Origin: Cydia pomonella
Lineage: Eukaryota > Arthropoda > Insecta > Lepidoptera > Tortricidae
Direction: 5' to 3'
Length of the DNA: 64,000 nt
NCBI RefSeq assembly: GCF_033807575.1
Contig: NC_084726.1
Location: 4,526,001-4,590,000 of the forward strand
Positions 1 through 9,839 of the stretch are shown in pieces; the stretch's first letter is position 1; every line of letters begins with the position of its first letter. Position numbers and translations under genes: made by a program. Below the pieces are notes generated by a model. The model was not told the origin of the DNA, did not search any database, and saw nothing but the letters and a program-made list of their open reading frames with translations.

Positions 1-180
1 ATAAACAAGAGCCAAAGAGCTGCTTAAGTTTAATTTTTCATTGATATTTGTGAAATTGAAAATTAATGGCGCCATACATCCCATGACTGGAGCAAAAAAA
101 CCATAGTTTTAATTGGTTAATAATATTGAAAATTTGAAACCAATTGCAGTAGCTTTCATTAAATACCAAAAAGAAAGGTT

Positions 181-330
181 CCCAGAGCTCAACGAGGGGG
201 GGGCGGGGTTAGGGTCGGCAACGCGCATGTAACTCCTCTGGAGTTGCAGGCGTACATAGGCTACGGAGACTGCTTACCATCAGGCGGGCCGTATGCTTGT
301 TTGCCACCGACGTAGTATATATAAAAAAAA
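181..330 (+). mobile_element. LINE 3' end fragment, repeat family A
   Basis: This is the 3' end of a non-LTR retrotransposon-like repeat. It runs from a G-rich spacer after CCAGAGCTCAACGAGG, through GGCAACGCGCATGTAACTCC and CTTACCATCAGGCGGGCC, to TTGCCACCGACGTAGTAT and an A-rich tail. The same end occurs at 21259-21603, 32836-33118, 39149-39286, 43885-44254 and 60976-61072, always on the plus strand, with a relative on the minus strand at 36840-36968. Variable 5' truncation with a common A-rich 3' end is what LINE insertions look like. No reverse transcriptase is present, so the clade is not assigned. Confidence 0.8.
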
Positions 331-437
331 ATACATAAAATACTTAAAGGACGAATTGGACATTCAACTTTTAAAGCATAAAGCGGTAGAAATTTTACAG
401 GTGTCGGTGAAATATCGAAAATACTCCAAATACAGTT

Positions 438-526
438 CGAGTCATTCACGATGACGCGCAGATTTGTCAAATCTAACCTTTAATAACATGACAATACAAG
501 TCAAGGTCCGCGTCATCGATGACACG
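438..526. mobile_element. Short palindromic MITE, copy 1
   Basis: The left arm CGAGTCATTCACGATGACGCG is mirrored by CGCGTCATCGATGACACG at the right end, around a core containing GATTTGTCAAATCTAACC. A second copy lies at 39661-39745 with a truncated left arm. No coding capacity. Confidence 0.65.
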
Positions 527-540
527 ATCTATAATAACCC

Positions 541-1310
541 TTTGGCCGCCAAAGACGTCAAGTAACGCGCGCGGCTTCAGCCCAATATGAACCTTCGTGC
601 ATTCCGACAAGGTTCACGATGACGCGCCGTGCACGATAGACGTGTTTCAATGTGCAATGTGGCGTGGCGGTAAATAAAGTTTTTTTCTGGTAAATTGATA
701 CCTTGGAATGGCGGTTATTTGAACAATATCAGCAACGGTTATCTTTCCGGGTCTTACCTGTAAACAAAAAGTGACATTGTTATACCTGTTGTAAATGTAT
801 AATTTATGATATTAACTTATTATTTTATGACAAATGGACTGATGCAGAGAAATAGATGGGACCACAATAAAGCTACCCTTTACGAAACCATTGTTTGTGT
901 TATTATTGTACCTACTTAAATGATTGAGCAATATTTTAAAACGTTTTGTAAAAAAACAAATAAATAAATAAAGTATGTATGTATGATACATACTAGTTAT
1001 AACTTAAGCAACACAAAAAAACGTTTCATATATCTGAAATATGTATATTTGTTTTAAGAAAAAATGTAATGTTTTTAGTTTAAATATTTAAATATTTTTA
1101 AAAGTATTTTGCATTCAAGTTTGTTTTCTTCATCAGAATAAATAATCACACGGGGAAGTTAATATTATGTTAAAAATAACATTACTAATTGGCATATTAT
1201 CGTAATAGTTTCTTAAAAGCTTATGCTTGTATTACAAGATAATTATAAACATTGGTCGTAAAATGAGAGTTTTATGAACATCGTTATTTGTTCATTGACA
1301 TTTTAAAAGT
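541..1310. other. Gene-free stretch
   Basis: From 541 to 670 the sequence is locally GC-rich and has several CGCG motifs but no recognised element. From 700 onward it is AT-rich, with an (AAAT)n then (GTAT)n microsatellite at about 955-990. No reading frame of interest on either strand. Confidence 0.6.
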
Positions 1311-1318
1311 ATCTAGTA

Positions 1319-1365
1319 CAGTCAGCATATAAAGTAGCGGATCAGGCTAAAGTATCTAACATTCT
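1319..1365 (+). mobile_element. Tc1/mariner-like MITE terminus (solo end)
   Basis: A TA dinucleotide is followed by CAGTCAGCAT and AAGTAGCGG. The same start, TACAGTCAGCATCAAAAG, occurs at about 39040. A CAGTC start next to TA resembles the 132-134-bp families at 10385, 27949 and 54545. No matching opposite end was found here, so this is probably a truncated end. Confidence 0.4.
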
Positions 1366-1432
1366 CTAAAAGCTTAATAATGAATTATCTCATTTAACTA
1401 ATTTTATAGTTTAAACTCATGGGTTTTTAGTC

Positions 1433-1636
1433 ACTCGCGCGACATGTTTCGGAGAGCCTAGGTCTCCTTTCTCAAGCACTAACAGTTCACGACGACGAGT
1501 TGCGTTCACGACGGCCGTGCTTCGCGTACGGCCATAGTGGCGCGCAACAGTACGCGAAGCACGGCCGTCGTGAACGCTGTTCGCACTGTTAGTGCTTGAG
1601 AAAGGAATTCGACTCTCCGAAACATTTCGCGCGATT
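1433..1636. mobile_element. Foldback element with 26-bp perfect inner hairpin
   Basis: The outer arms pair CGCGCGACATGTTTCGGAGA with its near complement around 1615-1633, and the middle arms pair TTTCTCAAGCACTAACAG with CTGTTAGTGCTTGAGAAA. Inside, 1504-1529 is a perfect 26-bp inverted repeat of 1550-1575. Arms span nearly the whole 200 bp. Probably a non-autonomous DNA element; superfamily unknown. Confidence 0.7.
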
Positions 1637-1797
1637 TACTGAAAACATTGAGTGTAAATCGTGAAATTAGTTTAATGTAAGTATGTCTCACTACAGTTTA
1701 AATTCGAGTTTTGCCTCTATATGTAGAACAATAACTTTGTGACAGAATACCTTTGAACACGAATTGTAGAGAGATATCTCTGTTTGGTATACTATTA

Positions 1798-1925
1798 CTG
1801 GGTGCGTAGACAAAATGCCAATCGGTCACGCCCCGTAGCGTAGCGTAGTCATCTCTCTTTATCACTCTTCCGTATTAGTGCAACAGGGACAGTTGCGTTT
1901 CGTTCGCTACGGACAGGGATCGGAA
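1798..1925. mobile_element. MITE-like repeat starting GGGTGCGTAG, copy 1
   Basis: Begins GGGTGCGTAG, contains ATGCCAATCGG, CCGTAGCG and TCTCTTTATCACTCTTCC, and ends in TTCGTTCGCTACGG. Most of these blocks recur at 14376-14490, but the central block is in the opposite orientation there. This suggests a palindromic parent element that lost different arms in each copy. Confidence 0.5.
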
Positions 1926-2099
1926 AACCCCTTCAATTGATTAATCGTTTCGATAAGGTAACCCTATTAAATGGTTACCCAGAGGTCATGGTTACCCCAT
2001 CATTTGGGTTACTCTATCGTTAGCCACCCAGGCGGCACTTTTGGTGTTTTGTTCCATTCGCTACTACTAATGGTAATGATCCAAGCTTTTATGACATTA

Positions 2100-2350
2100 A
2101 TGAATTTCTTAATTATAAATGTAATAACATAATGTAGCTTAAATAATATTAATGTATGATTTTAATTTATCCGAATAACTTAATAATTTTAACTTGTCAT
2201 TTTTATTTATTTGTATTTGTATCCTTTTATTTTAATCGAATGTAGATCAAGTAAATAATTTTTAATTTAATTTAATTTCAACTGTGTATTTTATTGCTGA
2301 CATGTAAAATTGTATATTTTACCAATAAATGAGTATGAGTATGAGTAATG
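2100..2350 (+). mobile_element. LINE 3' UTR with (ATGAGT)n tail
   Basis: AT-rich untranslated sequence runs into ATTGCTGACATGTAAAATTG and ACCAATAAATGAGTATGAGT, a tail of hexamer repeats. Such short tandem tails mark the 3' ends of several lepidopteran LINEs. No coding part is retained. Confidence 0.5.
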
Positions 2351-2440
2351 CCGACTGTACTTCCATACGTAATTTATTATAAAAAGCTGTAATGGCAGAC
2401 AGTAGTTACTATTGAACATTGTACAAACAGCAACACCCTT

Positions 2441-2496
2441 AACTGTCCATCGGTGGACCTTATGCTTTTTGTAATAAGGTCCACCGATGGACAGTT
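2441..2496. repeat. Perfect 22-bp inverted repeat with 12-nt loop
   Basis: 2441-2462 is exactly complementary to 2475-2496 with loop 2463-2474. The arm contains GTCCATCGGTGGACC, itself nearly palindromic. Weaker complementarity continues outward to GTAC at both ends. Most likely a small MITE, although an RNA from here would fold into a stable hairpin. Confidence 0.75.
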
Positions 2497-2610
2497 TACA
2501 GTGTGGGCGATGGTACAATATTCTGTTAAGATACCAATAAGAAACCTATACGGCTAGAAACAAAAAAAAAGTAACAAGCAATGCGATTTAAAAGTTTACA
2601 ACAAAAGTAA

Positions 2611-2859
2611 CATTACCTACTGAGGACCATAGAGAATAGACGAGGAAAAATGATAGGTCACTTGATAAGACACGACACTTTCTTTAAAACTATTTTGGAA
2701 GGCAAGATCGAAGGTAGAAGAGGAAGACGAAAACCACGAGCAAGTTACACGCAGCAACTAAAAGGAAAAGTAAATGTCGTGTCTTACAGGGACCTAAAGA
2801 ACTTGGCCGAGGACCGCGAAAACTGGCGTCTACTCCACCGACAAGAGCCATGCTCTTAA
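2611..2859 (+). pseudogene. RTE-like LINE, C-terminal end of ORF2
   Basis: The frame, open from 2611 to the TAA at 2857, reads RTIENRRGKMIGHLIRHD, then an EGKIEGRRGRRKPRASY block, and ends DRENWRLLHRQEPCS. This arrangement (IGHLIRHD, then a basic G-R-G-R-P-R stretch, then ENWRLL) is the C-terminal tail of RTE-type LINE ORF2 proteins in insects, downstream of the reverse transcriptase domain. The stop is followed at once by a TGATGATGA-like tail, as RTE elements commonly end. A stop at 2608-2610 and absence of the catalytic domain show 5' truncation. Related dead pieces lie at 18990-19305 and 41885-42034. Not a host gene. Confidence 0.8.
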
Positions 2860-2904
2860 ATGATGATGAACAAAAGTAACAAAGCCTTCTGTAAATTGTA
2901 GATG

Positions 2905-3155
2905 CATCGTATAGAGTGATAAAGTCGTAAGTCGCGTCGCTGTCTGAGTATGAGTAACCACAATTCAAGCGGTGACAAGCCTTCTTGGCTTACCGTGGGA
3001 CTTAGTCAATTAAATAAATAAATAATTATAAATATCTTAGGACATTATTACACAAATTGACTAAGTCCCACGGTAAGCCAAGAAGGCTTGTCACCGCTTG
3101 TATTGTGGTTACTCATACTCAGACACCGACTTACGACTTTATCACTCTTTATGTA
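2905..3155. mobile_element. Foldback of LINE-tail sequence, arms about 100 bp
   Basis: Left arm (about 2908-3010) and right arm (about 3054-3152) are near-complementary, including ACTAAGTCCCACGGTAAGCC, AAGAAGGCTTGTCACCGC and GAGTATGAGTAACCACAA, around an AT-rich loop of about 45 bp. GACTAAGTCCCACGGTAAGC is a motif I know from LINE 3' ends in Lepidoptera, so this may be two tail fragments head to head rather than a true DNA transposon. Confidence 0.65.
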
Positions 3156-3284
3156 ATATCATTTTTTTCTAAACTGAATAGTTTGCGCGAGAGACACTAC
3201 CAAAGTGGTAAAATGTGTGTCCAAAGTGGTAAAATGTTGAACGAGATCTATATAGTAAGTAGTTTTTTTTTAATACGTCATAAA

Positions 3285-3335
3285 GGAACCCTTGATGGGC
3301 GAGTCCGACTCGCACTTGGCCGCTTTTTATTTGTT
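3285..3335 (+). repeat. Fragment of dispersed repeat family B
   Basis: Contains GGAACCCTTGATGGGCGAGT and CCGACTCGCACTTGGCCGC, the terminal part of the repeat seen more completely at 16373-16610 and 17760-17985. Confidence 0.6.
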
Positions 3336-3339
3336 TGTA

Positions 3340-3805
3340 GCCGTATCGGTTTCTTATGAACATATCATGAATATCTATTCGGGCGATATAGACAGATTAA
3401 GCAATTTCGATTTTCCCGAAGTTAGGTCTAGATCTATTCGACCTAGACTGTGGCTACTGATGATATCGTAACTATACGCGTGTTTATAAGCCCAGTTAGG
3501 TCTTTATACTTAAACAAGACATAAACGCATGCCACACGACCTTCCGCATAGCGTCACCCATAGACTAACTCCCACGGATACTGCATTATTAAGCGTTAAG
3601 GTAAAACGTGCCTTCCTTGTGGACAGTGAGTTAACAATTTTGGGTATATTTCTCTAATATTATCTAATGGCTTTGGGTGTATTCTGGTAAGGTAACGTCA
3701 TAAAATAGAAATATGTTTATTCGTAAAAAACAAAATACATAACAGGTATAGAAAAAACGTAGCTTGGACCTAGAGTCTCAACGCCAAATGGTACAAAATG
3801 GTACT
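3340..3805. other. Gene-free stretch
   Basis: Contains a short inverted repeat around 3420-3450 (TTAGGTCTAGATC and CGACCTAGAC) and otherwise AT-rich sequence. No recognised element and no credible reading frame. Confidence 0.5.
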
Positions 3806-3813
3806 CTCTACAG

Positions 3814-3981
3814 CAGGGGTGGCCAACAGGAACTGTTAGTCCAGTCGATCGTGGCAAGGCAAAAAATATAAATACGTAGACCAGTTTCATTTAAGGTTTC
3901 AAGAAGTATGTAATTGGTAGATCGCACAAGGTTTCGTTAGTAAACAGGAGATCTTGAGTCTAATCAAGTTGGCCACCCCTG
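3814..3981. mobile_element. hAT-type MITE with perfect 8-bp TSD
   Basis: The 168-bp element starts CAGGGGTGGCCAAC and ends GTTGGCCACCCCTG, flanked on both sides by CTCTACAG (3806-3813 and 3982-3989). An 8-bp target duplication with CAGGGG-type termini is diagnostic of hAT non-autonomous elements, and this terminal sequence is widespread in animal hAT families. No coding capacity. The perfect duplication implies a fairly recent insertion. Confidence 0.9.
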
Positions 3982-3999
3982 CTCTACAGTCTCTACCGA

Positions 4000-4560
4000 G
4001 GCTCTTATATTTATTACGATTCAATATTTCGACGCTTTCCACCGCTGCGCCCGCTTTCACATTAGTTCGTTGGAGCTGGGACGGTGCCAGTGTGTCTACG
4101 CAGGTAGCATCCCACGCTAACATCCGTCCCAGGCTCCAAGGGACCAAAGACACCCCACCCCATCAGGCCTCTTGCCGTCATCCCTGATAATGCCAGTCGG
4201 CTCAAGAAGAGCAGGCACATTGATGGTCGGACGGATTAGCTCATCCAGCGACGCATGTTTTGGAAAAATACTGGATATTAATTTAAATTCAATCGGTCAT
4301 TCATCTACTGGGTAAGCCATCTGTGGCATACCGCAACTCTATAGCTATTTCCATGCTTCGTTTTAGTGGTTTTCGCCTTAAACGTGTTTTACTTGTTTAG
4401 AAGAAAAAGGGTTTAGGTTTCAGTTCATGTCCCTTTGTTCTTTCTTGTCATATGTGTGTTTATAGGTACTGTTTATATCTCGGAACCAGCATAGTGGGGT
4501 AATTTTAGTAGGAACCCAGAGTAGTGGCGTAATTTTAGTAGCAAATAAAAAAAAAACAAA
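4000..4560. other. Gene-free stretch
   Basis: 4020-4230 is GC-richer than its surroundings and open on both strands, but neither translation resembles a known protein. 4490-4545 holds an imperfect tandem duplication around AGTGGGGTAATTTTAGTAGG. Nothing else recognised. Confidence 0.5.
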
Positions 4561-4675
4561 CATAATTTATTATCTATAAAAAGAGACATTAGAGAGGGTC
4601 CATGTGAGACATTAATCATGTATAACATCTATACTGTACCATGGTTGCAATAAAGAATGATTATGATTAGAGTTT
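4560..4675 (+). mobile_element. Probable LINE 3' tail
   Basis: ATCATGTATAACATCTATAC, then GCAATAAAGAATGATTATGA, looks like a polyadenylation-signal-containing LINE end with a short (GATTAT) tail. The family is not identified and coding sequence is absent. Confidence 0.35.
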
Positions 4676-4847
4676 ACGAATGTCTTCTTCTTCTACCGTT
4701 ACCCGGCCTTTGTCAGGGTCCGCTTTCCTACTTGCTTTGCTCCACTTTGCGATCCTGGGCATCCTAATAAGTCCTAATGTATCTTATCAAAATACATTTA
4801 TGTTGCCAAGAAAAGGCCATCATTATTATCTGCTTTCTATCCTTTGT

Positions 4848-4998
4848 CCCTGCTGATTGCCATGGCTCATGGAAGCCTGGGGTACGCTTGGCAACTAGTC
4901 CCAAGTAATGGCGTAGGCACTAGTTTTTACAAAAGCAGCTGCCATCTGACCTTTCAAACCAGAGGGGAAACTAGGCCTTATTGGGATTAATTTGGACT
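4848..4998 (-). mobile_element. SINE fragment, family S
   Basis: Shares GGCTCATGGAAGCCTGGGG, GGCGTAGGCACTAGTTTTTA, TGCCATCTGACCTTTC and GGCCTTATTGGGATTA with the fuller SINE copies at 46926-47243, 53600-53842 and 62610-62844. It lacks the tRNA-like head. CTTCTTCTTCT at 4684 may be a displaced remnant of its tail. Confidence 0.7.
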
Positions 4999-5245
4999 TT
5001 TCACGGTGGGACCCCAAGCTCCCATATTTAAGCCGCGGCGCGGCAAAAAGCCGATGGTGATGATGTAGACTTATTTATCTTTTTATTTTTATTACAAGGA
5101 GATAAAACAGAAGCATACAAGTTAAGAAAGGCAGTGTATACGTAACTAGTACAAAATAGATTATGATGTTTCCTTAAACATATCTCACTGAAAACAAACT
5201 TGCGTAAAATCCCGATATAAATAACTAACTACATAACTAGAAGGA

Positions 5246-5392
5246 CCACCCCACACTAGCGTCTCCCGAGCGTCGGCGTCTAGTCAACTCTATGGCTGCT
5301 GCTCGACGCAACGTTGGCGCAACTGCGCAGCGACGCCATTTTCCATAGCGCTGACTAGACGCTGACGCTCAAAAGACGCTAGTGCGGGGTGG
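5246..5392 (+). mobile_element. 147-bp MITE CCACCCC family, copy 1
   Basis: Starts CCACCCCACACTAGCGTC and ends GACGCTAGTGCGGGGTGG. The arms continue inward for more than 30 bp (CGAGCGTCGGCGTCTAGTCA). Copy 2, of identical length and in reverse orientation, is at 7709-7855. No coding capacity; superfamily not assigned. Confidence 0.85.
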
Positions 5393-5399
5393 CACTCAC

Positions 5400-7700
5400 T
5401 GTACCGAGGCATCTCGTAAAACAAAGGGCCGACCTTCCGCATGCTTGCCGTAACTCTATCCCATCCTTTGTTGTAACTTGTTTTACTTTTTATGGCCGGT
5501 TATTTTACATCGCAGCAGCCTGACAACTTAGAAAAACTGTTGGTGGTTGCTATGAAAGAAAAACATACCCAGACTGATTAAATCAGAAGAAAATAACAAT
5601 ACATTTGTTAATAAATTAAAACAATTTCTTACAAATAAAGCTTACTATTCAATAGCCAAATTTTTGGAGGATTGAAAATCTTAGCCGAATGTGTCGATCC
5701 ATTCACCATTTACCTATAAAGAGTACCTAGAGATAAAGATAACGTTTCAAAGAGATATACCTTTGTAATACTCAATGGGTCGTCACGCGTGGCAATTAGA
5801 AATTGGACAAAAACATCAAATTTAACACTTTTTATTTCGAAGACTGTAAAACTAAGTCAAGAAGTTTTTATACAACTTATCTTCTAAACCAATCTATGTA
5901 AATCAGTTGTATCGGTTAGGTCGTCCCAATAAAATTTCTAGTTACGAGTATAAACAATCGAAGTTATTAGGAACCCACTAACATACAATCAAAACAAAGT
6001 TAACTTTACCGGTCACGAAAACCGTAACTAAAATCTTCCTATGCTAAATTGTATGGGATCTCACTTAAGAGCGCTACTAGGTGCAAGCTTAACATTGTCA
6101 TGTTATTCTGAATTCAAAAGCTAAAAGGAATCATAGTTATTTGTTCCACTGTTCAAAATTAGAACTAAAAGTATTTACATACATATTAAGATGCTTTGTA
6201 ACAGCACGTCAAACTTTGCAAGTGCGTCCGACTGTTCCATTTTCAAAATAAAACCAATTTTTCTATACCGCTAGCGAACACCGTAATTTAGTTATCCTCA
6301 TATAAAATACAAACAAGTCTGCGATTGTAGCGCCACAGTTGACAGCAAATGTAAGTTTGTCGTGCTATAGAGTTTTTTAGAGCTATCGTGTTACTCGGTT
6401 AAGTCATTTTATGACGGGTTAAGGTTACGCGTTTTTACAGACACCATAGAGTCCATAGAATACATATAATTGGTAACTGTAAACATTTTGTTTGGTAACT
6501 GATATGTCTGATAATATCAGTAGGTATCCGTGCCACGCCGCCCAAAAAAAGTTAGTTTTGAATTTGACTATTACAATTACAATCTATTACTTATTTGTCC
6601 CCAAATTAGCAAACAAAATAGGACTGACAAATAAAAACAATTAGATTAAAATTTCTTTAAAATATTATTTTCATAATTTCTACTACGTTCGTCAAATAAT
6701 ACCTAAATGATATCAAAAAAATCCTTGTTTTTCAATCCGCTTAGCATTTACCCTGTGTAATTTTGAATACCACTTCATATGAACTTACATCGTGAGTTAG
6801 GTCATTTTAGCCTTAAGGTGAATGTGGTGAAGACATATAAAAGTGTGGAGAGATATAAAAAAATGGGTAAGAAGAAGAGGACTCTCGTATTTATATACGT
6901 ACGCTCATACACAGTCAGAGAAGGAGAGCTTAGCTCCTGCTCTCCCGACCTTCTGTAAGTTCAGTAGGTATGTGTACAAACGTAAGAGTTAGGTCTTCTG
7001 ATAGATGGTCTTCCCCACATAGACCTGAGGTTTATTTTTGATTTTTGTCCGTGGTTCCTAAATGGGTACATTTACCTTTGCGCTTAAAAAAGGACCACCA
7101 CAAAAGGAATTAAACAGAAATCATAAATAATTGCAAAACAAACTTGAATTGTTGCAGTGAAACAACCTTGCTGATAATGAATATCTTAATTTAAGTACAA
7201 GTAAATATTCAATAAAAACATTCACTTTCGCCGACAAAAGTGAAACCAAGCCCTAAAGACTGTCAGCACATTACCATACAAGTTATTAAAAATAAAAGGT
7301 TACAAACGCCTTTTGTGTCACTACCAAACCCCGACATTTTATCATAACAGGTTTATTCCCACATTCTCAGGCAACAGTATAAACTGATCTAGAATGAAGT
7401 TTTAAGCTATTAACTTTAAGCTACAGATTTTTTTCTTTTTATACATACAGGTATACAGATGCTATAGATGGTTCTTATAAATAAAGTTTTATTATTCACT
7501 ACAACATCGAAAAACAAAATAGCAAAGTTGCACCAGTTGGTGCTTCGGGCGGACAAACTAAAGCTATCAAAAAACCTTTCCCCTAACCTTTGCGCCCTCT
7601 GTAGTAGCGAATAGTTCCGGAACTCAAACTCACAGTAATGACGATTATGGTCTGCAAACTGATTCAGCCACAGCAAATGTGTACATACACGTTCAGTTGG
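5400..7700. other. Gene-free stretch between inverted MITEs
   Basis: About 2.3 kb of AT-rich sequence between the two 147-bp MITEs. No recognised transposon end, tandem array or coding frame. The longest frame (minus strand, 7416-7712) has no recognisable domain and overlaps the MITE end. This may be unmodified intergenic or intronic DNA. Confidence 0.5.
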
Positions 7701-7708
7701 TTTTAGGG

Positions 7709-7855
7709 CCACCCTTCACTAGCGTCTTTTGAGCGTCGGCGACTAGTCAGCGCTATGGAATATGACGTTACTGCGCAGTTGCGCCAACGTTGCATCGAGC
7801 AGCAGCCATAGAGTTGACTAGATGCCGACGCTCGGGAGACGCTAGTGTGGGGTGG
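7709..7855 (-). mobile_element. 147-bp MITE CCACCCC family, copy 2
   Basis: Reverse-oriented copy of 5246-5392 with the same length. It begins CCACCCTTCACTAGCGTC and ends GACGCTAGTGTGGGGTGG. AGGG before and CCCT after extend the terminal complementarity. Confidence 0.85.
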
Positions 7856-8080
7856 CCCTTAGGGATTATTTGTTTAAAGTGCACTTGAAAACTGAATACG
7901 TGCCCAATTTTGTTGATAAAAGTGTCTACAAGCGAAATGTTAGACTGTTAGTACACTACCGAGTAGTACCGACGATGGCTGAGGTCACTTTGACGCTAGT
8001 TAAGTGAAAAATACTAGTTAGGCGATGACAATATCCTAGATTTGCATACAACGCTTCATGCATACAAAAGTTGTCATTTA

Positions 8081-9388
8081 CGAGGGTCATGCCAAAAGAA
8101 GTTAGATACTCTATGGTCATTTGATCGATACTGGCCAGTTATACACCATTGTAAAGGTAGGTTATTTGCTAATAAATTCAAATATGGAACACTCGGAAAA
8201 TGTTAGGATTCCTTTTTTAATTATTTTTTTTCTGGGTAATTTTGGAGGGAAATTTTCGCAACAATGGAGCTCACTCGACGTGATTTTCGTGTTATGATTT
8301 ATTATGATTTTAAAAAAGGTTTAAAACCTCAAGAGTGTTTTGAACTTTTAGTTTCAACTTTTGGCGAGTCTGCTTGTTCACGTGCAACTGTTTTTAATTG
8401 GTTTGCTGAATTTAAAAGGGGACGAGAGACCTTTGAAGATGAGGCGAAGACCGGACGGCCGCCAACCGCAGTCACTCAAGAAAACGTACAGGCTGTGGAA
8501 AAAAATGTTCGTGCGAACCGACGAATTACATATGCAGAGCTCGAGCGTGAGCTGGGTATTGGATCAGCAGCATTGCAAACTATAATTCATTATCATCTGG
8601 CCCTTCATAAGCGTTGTTCAAGATGGGTGCCGCACAAACTCACCGATTTGCAAAAAGACCGCCGCGTAGATTGGTGCAAATTTATGATAGATAAATTCGA
8701 CGCTGGCGAGAAAAAAAATGTATATGATATACTTACAGGTGACGAAACATGGCTATATAACTACGACCCCGAAACAAAGCGGCAGTCCACAGTATGGTGT
8801 TTTGAAGATGAGCCGACGCCAACAAAATGTCGCCGAACCCGAAGTACACAAAAACAAATGATTGCCTCATTTTTCTGCAAGACGGGACATATTGCTACGA
8901 TAGTGCTAGAAGATCAAAGGACAGTCAACTCTGAATGGTATGTGACAGTTTGTGCCCCCAGAGTACTGTCAGCTTGGTGTGACAAGCGGCCGAAATCGGG
9001 AACTCAGCACCTGCTCTGGCACCATGACAACGCTGCCCCTCACACTTCTGCTAGAACACTTGACTATTTCAGCTCAAAAAACGTGACTATCTTGCCCCAC
9101 CCGCCATATTCCCCCGACCTAGCCCCTTGCGATTTTTACTTATTTCCCAAAATTAAAGAAAAATTAAAAGGAAGGCGATTTGAGAACAAAGAAGATGCCC
9201 TGGCTGCGTATAATTATGAAATTTCTGAGGTATCTAAAGAAGAGTGGTCATCGGTATTTTCTAAGTGGTTTAGACGGATGGAAAAGTGTATACGTGTTCA
9301 CGGTGACTACTTCGAAAAAATAGATAGCTGTAATAAAGAATAAAGTCGGTAACTTTTGAGTATCTAATTTCTTTTGGCATGACCCTCG
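8081..9388 (+). mobile_element. Complete mariner transposon
   Basis: A 1308-bp element with TA at both borders (8079-8080, 9389-9390), as expected for mariner integration. Terminal inverted repeats of 31 bp begin CGAGGGTCATGCCAAAAGAA at each end and differ at one position. The only gene is the transposase at 8264-9343, placed as in canonical 1.3-kb mariners with about 180 bp of 5' leader. Near-perfect ends together with an uninterrupted transposase suggest a recent arrival and possible activity. Confidence 0.97.
8264..9343 (+). CDS. Mariner transposase (DD34D), apparently intact
   Basis: The 359-residue protein would bind the flanking terminal repeats and cut and paste the element into TA sites. 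Residues 1-115 look like the paired helix-turn-helix DNA-binding region (SRATVFNWFAEFKRGRETF, then a second helical block around TYAELERELG). RWVPHKL at about 119-125 is the WVPHEL-type linker motif, with K replacing the usual E. The DDE catalytic core shows TGDETWLYNYDPE (first Asp), HHDNAAPHTS (second Asp) and YSPDLAPCDFYLF (third Asp). I count 34 residues between the second and third, the mariner signature. Length is slightly above the usual 345 or so. The start ATG follows an AT-rich leader and the stop overlaps AATAAAG, a possible poly(A) signal. No frame damage is visible. Subfamily is not assigned. Confidence 0.96.
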   Translation: MELTRRDFRVMIYYDFKKGLKPQECFELLVSTFGESACSRATVFNWFAEFKRGRETFEDEAKTGRPPTAVTQENVQAVEKNVRANRRITYAELERELGIGSAALQTIIHYHLALHKRCSRWVPHKLTDLQKDRRVDWCKFMIDKFDAGEKKNVYDILTGDETWLYNYDPETKRQSTVWCFEDEPTPTKCRRTRSTQKQMIASFFCKTGHIATIVLEDQRTVNSEWYVTVCAPRVLSAWCDKRPKSGTQHLLWHHDNAAPHTSARTLDYFSSKNVTILPHPPYSPDLAPCDFYLFPKIKEKLKGRRFENKEDALAAYNYEISEVSKEEWSSVFSKWFRRMEKCIRVHGDYFEKIDSCNKE

Positions 9389-9390
9389 TA

Positions 9391-9825
9391 CATTGGAAAT
9401 ATCAGGAATTTTCTGTTGAGTAATTATTGTTATTGTATGAATATAGCTTATATTGTTGTTTGTTTGTTTATAAATTGGTATTTTAACACACCACGGGAAG
9501 GTGTCGAGCACCACGAGTGTCGGGCTTTTTCGACCCGATGCGGCAAAGAACGTGTGCGTGTTATGTTATGAATTATTACGCTATATATTTCTGCATTTAT
9601 AACCGACTTCGACATGGAAAACCTTTTTTAATACAGTTGCTCAAAAAGTGCTACTTTACGTAGCTGTATAGCGTGCGGGAAGTTGGATTTCGCGAACTGG
9701 TGCTTTTTACTTTTCCACTTGTTCCAATTCATGACTACTTATTAATGAGTGTTAATGTTAGTTTCCTTTAAAAGTCGTAATCAATATAAAAACCTCCTGT
9801 TAAGAGCAATTCCTAGCTGAGCAAC
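9391..9825. other. Gene-free stretch with a repeat fragment
   Basis: 9480-9560 holds GC-richer sequence of unknown kind. 9620-9770 shares CGAACTGGTGCTTTTTAC and TTCATGACTACTTATTAATG with 13355-13450, marking a dispersed repeat. No coding frame. Confidence 0.5.
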
Positions 9826-9839
9826 TTTTCAAATCTCGA

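Noticed and set aside
2905..3155. CRISPR-like or satellite array
   Set aside because: There are only two arms in inverted orientation, and the sequence is a LINE tail motif.
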